DNA from: a virus | Length of the DNA stretch: 40,678 bases | IMG/VR virus record: IMGVR_UViG_3300048580_000535 | Span: 1-40,678 of that record | Strand: one strand, 5' to 3' | In this document: positions 31,765 to 40,678 of the stretch, in pieces | Layout: each line of letters opens with the position of its first letter | Numbering within the stretch: the first letter of the stretch is position 1 | Notes under the pieces: generated by a model | The model's database searches: none | Told to the model about the DNA's origin: nothing | What the model saw: only the letters and a program-made list of their open reading frames with translations | Translations under genes and position numbers: made by a program

Positions 31765-34700
31765 ATGGAAAATAAGAAAATATTATTACCGAATAAAAAA
31801 TATATTGGAAGTCCGGATAAAGATATCCAAATTAAATTAAACCTTGAAAATGACTCAAAGAATTCAATTGAAGGTTTATATAATTATACGGTTAGTTCAG
31901 GTGAGCAATTTGTTGCTGAAAGACAAGATTCTGATTTATTTAGAACATATCTTAAAGTAGGTGGTATGTATTATAGCAATGCTTTAAATAGTCCGTTTAT
32001 AACTAATTATTTTAAGAATTATAATACTAATTACAATATTAATAGACAAGAAATTAGTAAACCGAACGATAAAAGAAATTTCATTGCTGGTGTTAATTTA
32101 ACATCTAATTATACAATGCCTGCATCATCAGAGACATTACAATTTGATAAAATAATTATTAACTCTAACCCACCTGGTTATGATGTAATAAATTTTGATT
32201 TTGAAATACAAAATACATCAAGTTATGTGTTGGGTTCTAATTTAAGGGTAGATCTGAAAAATACGGATTCATTACCGCGCAATTTTAATATTGATATTAA
32301 TTTTATTTTAAATGGTAGTACTATTTTATATACTAAAAATGTTTATAGTGGTAATATAAATGCAGGTGCCACTAGACCGATAACTGCCACATTATTAACG
32401 TCAGGTATTACTATAAATAATACTGATAAAATATCAATGCAGATTTTTGATAATGGTATTTTTTCTACGATGCTTGAATATACTTTATATGACGTATCGA
32501 CATTTTATATAACGGCTCAAGGTATTAGTTCTTTCGATAAAAATTTAAGTAATATTGATTTATTATATGATCCCGTAAAAGTAGTCACAAATACAAATGT
32601 ATTGGATAATGATCCTAAATCCACATCTTATAAAACTAAATCAGCTATTTTTAGTTTAACGGCGCCATATGATGATATTATTGTCACGAATATATCACCT
32701 TTAACTACGATTTCATCTGAACAAACTGTTGAATTATTAGATTATTGGTATTTACCGACTGATATTAAAAGAGATGGTTCATATACGACTACCAACTATA
32801 TTAATCCCGCTAATAGTCCAATAATTGTTAGTGCGTCAACAGGGTGGATAAACATTGGTAAGTTTTTAACAGGAACAACTGAAGTTGATTTTACCCAATC
32901 TAACGTATTAAGAACTAATCTATATACATTTAGGGGTAATATGAATGTTAAAATACCTAAATATCAAACATATTCATTCTTTGTCACCGCTAAAACTGGT
33001 GGTAATGGATTTTTAAAAACTAGTTATGCTTACGATTCAGTTGCCGGTTTTATGGGATTACCACAATCGATGGCTAATGGGGATATTTTAAATATTAAGG
33101 GGTATCAACAATATTGTTGGTTAAATATATGGCCTGATTCATATGAATTAACAGGATCAACACCTAATGTGAGTTATAGGGATTATTATGGTTGGACTAA
33201 TACATCGGCAACGGATGTATATAGATTTGAACCAACTACGGTTGTATCCGCATCAACAAACCAATATACATTTAAAGGTTTGGTAAACTATAAACTTGTT
33301 CAAAGAGAACCTTATCAATATAGAACTCAAAAATTATTATCGTATGATGATTATTATGATTCAGTTGTCCCATCTAAACAACATTTAGAATACTTAAATA
33401 GTAATACGGAAAATTGGGATTTATTTTCAATGTATTCAAATGATAAAGATAATACAACTCCATTGTATATTATTGAAAGTGGTTTAACAAATACATTTAC
33501 AATCGGTGATGGAATACCTGCTAAATATAATCCAGGTTTAACATTATTTGAAATAAGTGCTACAACAAATACTGTATTCAACTCATACTTTAATCATAAC
33601 CTTAAAATTGGTGATTATGTTAGTGTAAAACAAATATCAGGTACAACGTCAAATAATTTAGGGGTATTTCCTGTTGTGAGTGTTGGTTCTAAAAATAATG
33701 CGATAAGTGATAAATTATTTACAATTAAACTAAGTGGATTTACTGGAACATACATTCAGTTTAAAAGATATTTAACACCTACTGATAGTGGTAGTTTATC
33801 TCAATATTATATTAGAAAATATAAAGTAATTGAAAATAGTGATAACTATACATTAACAACACCTTTATCTAAGAATGGTTTTGGTAATAATAATTATTAT
33901 TTAACAAATACTAATCAAGTTGATGTTAGTGAGTTATATGATGAAAATGGTGTTCCTATAACTAGTATATCTTATTTCTTTAAGAAAAAGAATATAACGT
34001 CAACAACAACTCAAAAAATAACTAAACTTAAAAATAAGTTTTATGATGAGTATTATGGTACTAGGAATGGATTTATATCAAGGGAATTATATATGAATAA
34101 CACTAATTTCTTTTTAAGTGGGGTGTCTATACACAACACAGTTGATTATGGTTTAGGTTTAATGGTATCTGGTTTAACGAATACATATAGGAATGGTAGT
34201 ATAACTCCCGATGGAACTTATTTACTTGATGATACATTTGTATTTGATACAGATACAGAACTTGGTATTGGTACGTATATTGACTTTATAGACTCATACC
34301 CAACTTATGAAGGTATGACAGGTTTAACCAGATCTATTGTATATAGAAAAGGTGATGACTTTAATTACAATTCTAAGAGGTATTTTTCATTATTTAGCGA
34401 ATACTTAAAAAAACCAATTGGTGATGTGTCAGGTAATACATTATCATTATTAGGTATTAAACCCACCTTAACTAATTATGGTTCATCACAAATTGTTGGT
34501 AGTAGTTTATATCCTGGTAATTCTATGGTATTAATCGATAGACAATTGAGTGACTTCCCAATTGGAGGGACTCTTTATTTCGCAACCGGATCGACTGATA
34601 CTTTAACAAGTTCTACTATTTTAGGGTATGAATTAGGTGGGTTATACGCTGTAATTAATAATACAACCTATGGTAATTTACCAACAACAGGATATACGAA

Positions 34701-35328
34701 TCTTTATACTTTACAATATTATGGTGATTCATATAATGTAAAACTAAGTGATTTAATGTTTGAACATTTCGCTGTTTATTATTTAGGTGACTACGAAACA
34801 AAATTAAGTGTCGGTAATTCTATTAATATTGGTGATAGTGTTTATGGTGACATTGTTGAATATAATGAAAGGGAGTTACAAACTTACGTTTTACAAATGC
34901 CAAACTACTTATTTAAATTAAAAGATTTATATGGGTATTCTGGTTCATCTATATTTTCAGCTACAACATCAACATATGCTAAAACAGATTTATTACACCC
35001 TATTACGTTAAAATATTATACAAATACTATATATAGTAGTAATAATGTTGAAGATAAGAAAAGTTGGGCAATATTTAACGATAAGTTAAATATATGGCAA
35101 TGGAGAGATTTAATCCCGAATGGTGATATTGATGAATCAGGGAGAGGAACTAATTTTCCGTTCTTAAATGGTAGACATTACGTATATGGTGATTTTATAA
35201 TACCATTTAGGAGTAAGTATTGGAACCCAATTACCGGTAATAAAAGAAGTTTAAGTTATAATACCAACTATAATTTTAATAGTGGTTTTGGTACTTTACA
35301 AACAATAAATGATATAGATATTTGTTAA
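31765..35328 (+). CDS. Large virion protein, probably tail/baseplate (1187 aa)
   Basis: The longest gene here, one base after its neighbour and one base before the next. Repetitive Asn/Thr/Ser/Gly/Tyr beta-strand sequence (for example 'NFDFEIQNTSSYVLGSNLRVDLKNTD' and 'ITVTTTTNTVF'-like runs) with almost no Cys, typical of long virion proteins. 'ELDYWYLPTDIKRDGSYTTTNYINPANSPI' and 'WNPITGNKRSLSY' are local features but match no family I know. The context says structural. It may be a tail-fibre-like or baseplate hub protein. Confidence 0.7.
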   Translation: MENKKILLPNKKYIGSPDKDIQIKLNLENDSKNSIEGLYNYTVSSGEQFVAERQDSDLFRTYLKVGGMYYSNALNSPFITNYFKNYNTNYNINRQEISKPNDKRNFIAGVNLTSNYTMPASSETLQFDKIIINSNPPGYDVINFDFEIQNTSSYVLGSNLRVDLKNTDSLPRNFNIDINFILNGSTILYTKNVYSGNINAGATRPITATLLTSGITINNTDKISMQIFDNGIFSTMLEYTLYDVSTFYITAQGISSFDKNLSNIDLLYDPVKVVTNTNVLDNDPKSTSYKTKSAIFSLTAPYDDIIVTNISPLTTISSEQTVELLDYWYLPTDIKRDGSYTTTNYINPANSPIIVSASTGWINIGKFLTGTTEVDFTQSNVLRTNLYTFRGNMNVKIPKYQTYSFFVTAKTGGNGFLKTSYAYDSVAGFMGLPQSMANGDILNIKGYQQYCWLNIWPDSYELTGSTPNVSYRDYYGWTNTSATDVYRFEPTTVVSASTNQYTFKGLVNYKLVQREPYQYRTQKLLSYDDYYDSVVPSKQHLEYLNSNTENWDLFSMYSNDKDNTTPLYIIESGLTNTFTIGDGIPAKYNPGLTLFEISATTNTVFNSYFNHNLKIGDYVSVKQISGTTSNNLGVFPVVSVGSKNNAISDKLFTIKLSGFTGTYIQFKRYLTPTDSGSLSQYYIRKYKVIENSDNYTLTTPLSKNGFGNNNYYLTNTNQVDVSELYDENGVPITSISYFFKKKNITSTTTQKITKLKNKFYDEYYGTRNGFISRELYMNNTNFFLSGVSIHNTVDYGLGLMVSGLTNTYRNGSITPDGTYLLDDTFVFDTDTELGIGTYIDFIDSYPTYEGMTGLTRSIVYRKGDDFNYNSKRYFSLFSEYLKKPIGDVSGNTLSLLGIKPTLTNYGSSQIVGSSLYPGNSMVLIDRQLSDFPIGGTLYFATGSTDTLTSSTILGYELGGLYAVINNTTYGNLPTTGYTNLYTLQYYGDSYNVKLSDLMFEHFAVYYLGDYETKLSVGNSINIGDSVYGDIVEYNERELQTYVLQMPNYLFKLKDLYGYSGSSIFSATTSTYAKTDLLHPITLKYYTNTIYSSNNVEDKKSWAIFNDKLNIWQWRDLIPNGDIDESGRGTNFPFLNGRHYVYGDFIIPFRSKYWNPITGNKRSLSYNTNYNFNSGFGTLQTINDIDIC

Positions 35329-35329
35329 A

Positions 35330-36475
35330 ATGGAAATAAGGAATACGACTCAAATAAAAACATTAAATATACCGTTTACTTTAAACTTTGCGGATGATAA
35401 AGAAGATTTAATAAGGGGGTGGGTAAATACTGAAGGTTCAGGTAATATAAACCCTATTGTGGATTTTGAAATGGATTTATATCAATATGAAGGTGATAAT
35501 TTAAATTACCAATTTAATTTCTTTTGTTGTGGTGACGATAAGGGGGATGAAGGTACTAACCCTTTTTATCCTTATAATAAACAAAATGTTTTCACAAAAA
35601 GTAGTGGTTATTTTATAAATTCATACGCCAATACATTAAGAAATAATGAAAATTTACTACCAGCTGAAAACCAAATTATTGGGACTAATGTTGGTAATAC
35701 AAATGAATGGCGAATTGATGTTGGTGGTGGGAGTATTAAAAATATTAGGGAAGTGAATGTTGCTGGTATTAGTAACCAAGCAATGTCAAACGCTCAATTT
35801 ATATTTACGTATTTTAATAGTAATACGATTTCCAACCGAAAACAAGTTGATAGGATATTGGTGGGGGCTAAATCAACTACTACAGGTTATGATCAATTTT
35901 ACTATAATAAGTTAATATTTACAGGTGAAACAGGACAAACAGGTTTTAATTTAGTTGGGTATAACGCAATAAATTATTCATCTGTATTGAGTATATTCCC
36001 TAATTTTGCTAATTTCTATAACCCACCAAAGGGTGTAACATATGATTCGGTTAAAAAACCTAATTTAAATTTGGATAGATATAATAAAACTTTAGGTAAT
36101 AATATTTATTTACCTAAAAGTACTGACATAACTGAACTTTATTTACAAGTGGCTTTTTATAACCCAAAAACAGGGAAGTCAATTCAAATGATTACAAAAT
36201 CAGGATCTACAACAAGTAATATATTAGACCCAAATAAGGATGGAACAATATTTTTTAGAACACAATTTACCGATAATTATACGTATATAAAATTAAGTCT
36301 TAGTTCGTCAACAAAAACATATGGTATAAGATTATATAACCCAAATACTTTGAATTTTGATATAAATCCAGCCGTTAGTGGGACGACAATAATACCTATG
36401 TATGAAAAAATAATATCCGATATAAGGGTTACAAATCAATCATCGCCAAATATACCAATACCAACAACAGGATAA
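35330..36475 (+). CDS. Virion structural protein (381 aa)
   Basis: Starts MEIRNTTQIKTLNIPFTLNFADDKEDLIRGWVNTEGSGNINPIVDFEMDLYQYEGDN; a beta-rich, Asn-rich protein with no known domain seen. The gene is one base after the previous one and its TAA overlaps the next ATG, so it is translated in the tail operon. Confidence 0.7.
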   Translation: MEIRNTTQIKTLNIPFTLNFADDKEDLIRGWVNTEGSGNINPIVDFEMDLYQYEGDNLNYQFNFFCCGDDKGDEGTNPFYPYNKQNVFTKSSGYFINSYANTLRNNENLLPAENQIIGTNVGNTNEWRIDVGGGSIKNIREVNVAGISNQAMSNAQFIFTYFNSNTISNRKQVDRILVGAKSTTTGYDQFYYNKLIFTGETGQTGFNLVGYNAINYSSVLSIFPNFANFYNPPKGVTYDSVKKPNLNLDRYNKTLGNNIYLPKSTDITELYLQVAFYNPKTGKSIQMITKSGSTTSNILDPNKDGTIFFRTQFTDNYTYIKLSLSSSTKTYGIRLYNPNTLNFDINPAVSGTTIIPMYEKIISDIRVTNQSSPNIPIPTTG

Positions 36476-37665
36476 TGGAAAAAATAGAAATTAAAATAAG
36501 TACAAATCAATTTAGTAGTTTACAATTACCTGTGAGGGGTAATACACTAAATATTACTAATGGTATTATACAAATACCATTTATGTTAGATGTAGATGCA
36601 AGGGAAATTGGGGTTTATGATAATGTTGCTTGGGATGTTAAACAATTATTTGGTGATATAAATTTTGTTGCATATCCGAGCGGAACAACTGCTGTTAGTA
36701 TTGTGAATACATCAATAGCTCCGAGCTTTTCTTATTTTTGGGAGGTGCAAAATGTATTAACGGCATCAACTACAAATCCTCCAATATTATATTCAAGTGT
36801 TCCTACAGCGTATACTGTATGTTTAACCGCTACAAATACTGCTGGTTACACAAAAACTTGTCAGACGGTTCATATTGGAAATTACTTAACTGCTATTAAT
36901 TTAGGTTCAACATCTTCATTTGGTAGTCAATATTTTAATTTTTATTTAGATGTTTTTGATAGTAATAATACGTTTCTTAAACGTAATGAAGTGTTGGGGT
37001 ATAATAGAGGTGTTTCAGGTGTAGGTTCAAATATTGGTTTAAGTTGGGCATATCCTGGTTTTAGGTATGATTTATATATTTCAGGTAATAGTAGCTCCAA
37101 TATATATAAGACATCTTTATTTAATACGTCATATACGGTTGATAGTGCATATACTACATTAAGTACTTCTACAATACCTAATACGATTGATTATTACGCT
37201 AAACAAGTAACAGGGACAACAACGCAAGGTTTAACTGATAGTACGTTATTTGAGTTTATAACTTATGGTACGGGAAAGACGGTAAATGTGGGTTCCGTAT
37301 CGGCTGGTAAGGAAGTAATAAGTAAAAGTGGTTTAACTGATGGTTCTACATTATATATTATTAAACAATCAGGTAATACGGATTTATATTTTTATGAATA
37401 TTCGGCAACGACTGGTGTAACAACATATTATCAATACACACCTAATGGTATGGGTAGTAACGATTTAATTTTTACGGGTATAACTAAAAGGGATATATTG
37501 GTAGGTATAGTTGAAAAACCTAAGATAAATAATTATGCATTTATACAAAGGGGTGATAGTAATGTATTCGAACCGATAATGAAATTTTGTGACGTAAATA
37601 CTGTTGATGATATTAGTTCGTATAATAATAATTTCTTTAATGTAAAAAAAGAGCAAGAAAAATAA
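36475..37665 (+). CDS. Virion protein with PKD/Ig-like segment (396 aa)
   Basis: Overlaps the preceding stop (TAATGG). Residues about 60-140, 'VAYPSGTTAVSIVNTSIAPSFSYFWEVQNVLTAS...YTVCLTATNTAGYTKTCQTVHI', read like a PKD/Ig-like beta sandwich, the type often found on phage tails and fibres that touch carbohydrate. The rest is repeat-rich Ser/Thr/Asn. Probably exposed on the virion surface; receptor binding is only an inference. Confidence 0.7.
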   Translation: MEKIEIKISTNQFSSLQLPVRGNTLNITNGIIQIPFMLDVDAREIGVYDNVAWDVKQLFGDINFVAYPSGTTAVSIVNTSIAPSFSYFWEVQNVLTASTTNPPILYSSVPTAYTVCLTATNTAGYTKTCQTVHIGNYLTAINLGSTSSFGSQYFNFYLDVFDSNNTFLKRNEVLGYNRGVSGVGSNIGLSWAYPGFRYDLYISGNSSSNIYKTSLFNTSYTVDSAYTTLSTSTIPNTIDYYAKQVTGTTTQGLTDSTLFEFITYGTGKTVNVGSVSAGKEVISKSGLTDGSTLYIIKQSGNTDLYFYEYSATTGVTTYYQYTPNGMGSNDLIFTGITKRDILVGIVEKPKINNYAFIQRGDSNVFEPIMKFCDVNTVDDISSYNNNFFNVKKEQEK

Positions 37666-37686
37666 TATAATAAATATTTATAAGAT

Positions 37687-38580
37687 ATGAGTGTTTTTGG
37701 TACGACTAAACCGGCGAATGCGTCGCCTTCGGATATGGAGGTATTTTCAATTTATGTTCCAACAAGGGATTTTATTGGTTCGCCTACAATTGTGAAATTA
37801 AATGCAATTGATATAATAGCACCTGTTTATAATACGGCAGACACAGGTGGTAATACTAATGAAATATTGGGTGGTATGTATAACCTTACATTACCATCGG
37901 CAAATTTCAATCAAAAGGGTATATATAATTTATATATCAGACCTGCTGAAATTAGGACTAAAATATTAGATTGCGGTGTATTAAGTTCATCACCTGATGT
38001 TAGGGGTTTAGTATTTGATATCACACAAGCACCTGCCGAATACACAAATAAATTCATAAATGGTGGTTTAGTTGGTTATAAGGTGGAATACGTTAATTCG
38101 GATGGTAGTTTATTACAGAATTATTTTAAAGTGATTACATCTTCATTTTTATGTGAGCCTATTAGTCAAAACTTAACCGATAGTAGTCAGAAATCTATTA
38201 GATATAGATATAGTGATAGTGGTAATTTATTATTCTGTACTTTAACACCGACAGCGGCTCCAAGTGTTAAACCTAACGCAATTCCTTTTATTGGGCAACC
38301 AAACCAAATAGTTAAATTAACTAATTCGTTCTTTAATCCTGTAAATATTGAAATTGATTTGGTTGAATATGATGTTGAAACATTGGCTTATATGTTATAT
38401 GGTGAGCAAGTTAAAAATGTGGATGATGGTGTTTATACAGTATATGACTTTGATGGTAATATATATAAACAATATGATTTATATGAACAAAAAGTATCTC
38501 TTACTGATTCTAATTATGAAATTAGAAGATTAAGGGATAATATAGATTTTAATGATAGTAGAACTAATATTATAGGATAA
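37687..38580 (+). CDS. Virion structural protein (297 aa)
   Basis: Starts MSVFGTTKPANASPSDMEVFSIYVPTRD. A beta-rich protein with 'KGIYNLYIRPAEIRTKILDCGVLSSSPDVRGLVFDI', 'GLVGYKVEYVNSDGS' and a C-terminal 'YDFDGNIYKQYDLYEQ'. I do not recognise a family. A clear ATATTTATA motif precedes the ATG by about six bases, so it may start its own late transcript. Its stop overlaps the next start by one base. Confidence 0.7.
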   Translation: MSVFGTTKPANASPSDMEVFSIYVPTRDFIGSPTIVKLNAIDIIAPVYNTADTGGNTNEILGGMYNLTLPSANFNQKGIYNLYIRPAEIRTKILDCGVLSSSPDVRGLVFDITQAPAEYTNKFINGGLVGYKVEYVNSDGSLLQNYFKVITSSFLCEPISQNLTDSSQKSIRYRYSDSGNLLFCTLTPTAAPSVKPNAIPFIGQPNQIVKLTNSFFNPVNIEIDLVEYDVETLAYMLYGEQVKNVDDGVYTVYDFDGNIYKQYDLYEQKVSLTDSNYEIRRLRDNIDFNDSRTNIIG

Positions 38581-40678
38581 TGGCAATTAAACAATTTAGG
38601 AATGGTGCAGATACTTGGTCGGACAATCTTGTAGGTTTGCAATTTGCTTCTACAAATGGAACTCCATTATTTAGTTTTGGTGATTTTAGTATTACAACTA
38701 ATATAGCCACATCACAAGGTATGTTACCTATGGCAGGACATCCTTTGGTATATAACTATCAAACTAACGGATATAATACCAACTTAAACATATTCATAAA
38801 CTTCAACTATTCAGACATTACAAACTACGCTAATTATGGATCGTTGACTGAAAGATTAAGGTCTGCTGTTAATGGTATTATTACTGATTTCCCTGCCGGT
38901 ATTTATTACAATCAAATATTATATGGATTAACATATGATTCATTTACAAATATTACGCAATTTCAAATACCAATAGCGTTTATCTATAACCCATATAATA
39001 TTACTTTAACAAGTGATGGGTTATTAGAAACTAGTGTTAGTGGGGGTACTCTAAGAAATCTTGTTAAATATTATAATAAATTTGTATTGGATTATAATAA
39101 TGAAGAAACTCCATTAGTGAATTTAACATCGGATGATAATTATTTAACTATAAGTGTAAATGGTAATATATTCTCAGCAACAACTGCGAATTTTCTTATT
39201 AAACCAAATTATTTGGAAAGGGAAAATGTTTTTAAGGCTTTTGATGAAATACAACAATTCTTATTAAATAGGGATTCTACTCCATTATATACCGCAACGT
39301 TTAAATATCGTAGGTATTTGGATGATACGTTAGTAGATGATACAACATCTATAACTTGGGAAACATATTTTTATGGGTATAATCCAAATATTAATACGAA
39401 TTATTTGGAGCAATATATTAATACTTTAGTTGGTATTGGTAATGACATAGATGAAATTAAATCTAATTTAATTGCTAGATTTTATATATCTGATAGTATA
39501 ATAGATTTTGACACTCCAGATCAGAAAATACAAAAGATGTTACAGGTTTATGGTAGAAGTTTTGACGAAATCAAGAAATATATTGATGGGTTGGCCTTTG
39601 CTAATACTGTTACATATGATAAGAAAAATAATGCTGCGGATAATTTAATTAAAAACTTAGCCGAAACAATTGGTTGGAAAGCAGATACAATTTATAGTTC
39701 AGACGATTTATTAGTAAATGTATTTGGAACTAACACACCACAAGTTTTAACTAATACTAAGAATAAAACTCCATATGAACTAGATATAGAGTTTTGGAGA
39801 AGATTATTCTTAAATTCAGCGTATCTATTTAAATCAAAAGGTACTAGGAAGGCGTTAGAGTTTATATTAGAATATATCGGAGCACCTGAAAGTTTATATG
39901 AGATGAATGAGTATGTGTATTTAGCCGATGGTAAGATTAGTATTAATGAGTTAGAATCTGTGATTAGTTTAACTGAAGTACAAACAGGAACAATAATTGA
40001 TACTACAACAATACCTGTCGATACTGAAGGTTATCCATTCATATTAAATAATAGTGATACATTTTATTATCAGATGCCAACATACCAACAATACTTTGAG
40101 AAGTTTCCAGGTTTAAATTACGGATTTGAATTAACACAAGAGATAGATAATAAAAAAGTTTGGTTTGTATCGGGAGTGACAGATGTTGTAAGGGCTGATT
40201 ATGCGGATGAAAGTTATGCTAATTATGAAACAAATGATGAAAGGTTGATATTGAATAATAAGTTTATTGATTTAAACTTGAAATTAAGTAAGCCAATTGA
40301 GAATGATGTATATAATTATTATTATACAACTTTATCGGGTAATACTTGGTTTAGTCAATGGTTAAATCAAACTCCACAAGGGTTACAACATTTCTTAGAT
40401 GAAACTTATTCAAGACTTATAAATGTAAGAAATAGGAAAGGTATATCACAATATCCGACATTATATAAAGTATATGAGGAATATTTAAATGCTTCTGGAA
40501 CAACAGGTTTTAGATATATACACGTATTAAAGTATTTGGATAGTATAGGTAATTATTGGACAAATGTGATAAAACAATTCGTTCCTGCCACAACTATAGC
40601 ATTTGTTGGTGAAAAAATAACGAATACGAAGTTTCAAACTCAAAAATATGTTTATAAAAGAGGTATTGATGAGGGTAG
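38580..40678 (+). CDS. Baseplate/tail protein with a P2 gpI-like segment (partial, C-terminus outside)
   Basis: Starts MAIKQFRNGADTWSDNLVGLQF, overlaps the previous stop, and stays open to the window end (699 codons). A block near residues 320-450, 'FDTPDQKIQKMLQVYGRSFDEIKKYIDGLAFANTVTY', then 'ELDIEFWRRLFLNSAYLFKSKGTRKALEFILEYIGAPESLYEMNEYVY', has the 'W....l..s.ylfksKGT..al..il...G.p' pattern of tail protein I-like baseplate proteins. It is likely the outer baseplate component, linking wedge and fibres. Complete length unknown. Confidence 0.8.
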   Translation, partial: MAIKQFRNGADTWSDNLVGLQFASTNGTPLFSFGDFSITTNIATSQGMLPMAGHPLVYNYQTNGYNTNLNIFINFNYSDITNYANYGSLTERLRSAVNGIITDFPAGIYYNQILYGLTYDSFTNITQFQIPIAFIYNPYNITLTSDGLLETSVSGGTLRNLVKYYNKFVLDYNNEETPLVNLTSDDNYLTISVNGNIFSATTANFLIKPNYLERENVFKAFDEIQQFLLNRDSTPLYTATFKYRRYLDDTLVDDTTSITWETYFYGYNPNINTNYLEQYINTLVGIGNDIDEIKSNLIARFYISDSIIDFDTPDQKIQKMLQVYGRSFDEIKKYIDGLAFANTVTYDKKNNAADNLIKNLAETIGWKADTIYSSDDLLVNVFGTNTPQVLTNTKNKTPYELDIEFWRRLFLNSAYLFKSKGTRKALEFILEYIGAPESLYEMNEYVYLADGKISINELESVISLTEVQTGTIIDTTTIPVDTEGYPFILNNSDTFYYQMPTYQQYFEKFPGLNYGFELTQEIDNKKVWFVSGVTDVVRADYADESYANYETNDERLILNNKFIDLNLKLSKPIENDVYNYYYTTLSGNTWFSQWLNQTPQGLQHFLDETYSRLINVRNRKGISQYPTLYKVYEEYLNASGTTGFRYIHVLKYLDSIGNYWTNVIKQFVPATTIAFVGEKITNTKFQTQKYVYKRGIDEG

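Noticed and set aside
1-40678. CRISPR array, rRNA, insertion sequence or integrase/attachment site
   Set aside because: No regular spaced repeats, rRNA motifs, transposase or tyrosine/serine recombinase domains were seen; the integrase-type repeats at 3103 lack a catalytic integrase domain.

Overview
The window is a piece of a large, AT-rich, T4-like (contractile-tailed) phage genome that probably infects a member of the Bacteroidetes. T4-type evidence: gp25- and gp6-like baseplate wedge proteins, a block of large virion genes, a DnaB/gp41-type helicase, a FEN-type 5' nuclease, dUTPase, adenine methylases and a tRNA cluster. Host evidence: at least three promoters match the Bacteroidetes pattern TTTG/TTG, about 19-20 bases, TAnnTTTG; almost no gene has a Shine-Dalgarno sequence; some -7 boxes end 3-4 bases before the ATG, suggesting leaderless mRNAs. 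No identified gene ends in TAG. The host call is an inference.

Layout. 1-3100: tail of a GatB/YqeY-like gene, an odd tRNA-like RNA, a vWA protein of TROVE/DUF2828 architecture, a small gene and a ClpP-like protease. 3103-4831: a GIY-YIG endonuclease with integrase-type repeats, an unknown gene and a small secreted peptide gene with two tandem promoters. 4927-7844: a cluster of about 14 tRNA genes (Pro, Gln, Tyr, Trp, Ser x2, His, Leu x3, Cys, Arg and two aberrant ones), interrupted by an EDxHD/Vsr-like homing endonuclease next to an orphan 3' tRNA half, and closed by a terminator. 7868-11457: two large proteins with a shared 'KWC' domain. 11454-20196: methylases, a phosphatase, a YkuK-type RNase H fold, a glycosyltransferase, a capsid-like fragment, 5' nuclease, dUTPase and replicative helicase. 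20358-25020: a class II ribonucleotide reductase gene in pieces. 25048-26900: a DUF6011 zinc protein, a small secreted peptide and a third KWC protein fused to a nucleotidyltransferase. 26901-40678: baseplate and tail genes, with gp25-gp6 on the minus strand and six large virion genes on the plus strand; the last runs off the window.

How the genes work together. The 14.8-25 kb genes make nucleotides (NrdJ, dUTPase) and replicate DNA (helicase, 5' nuclease). The tRNAs, methylases and phosphatase adjust host translation, DNA marking and signalling. The 27-40 kb genes build the baseplate and tail.

The most striking finds are: (1) nrdJ carries a cis-splicing LAGLIDADG intein exactly at the catalytic thiyl cysteine, then a trans-splicing split intein whose halves flank a free-standing GIY-YIG endonuclease gene; the three parts rebuild a 754-residue enzyme; (2) a family of three proteins shares a (G)SKWC domain joined to three different partners (long helical region, ParB-like domain, nucleotidyltransferase); (3) a tRNA-like RNA with extra hairpins lies directly upstream of a Ro60/TROVE-like gene, reminiscent of bacterial Y RNAs; (4) a 114-residue gene resembles a slice of the T4 gp23 major capsid protein.
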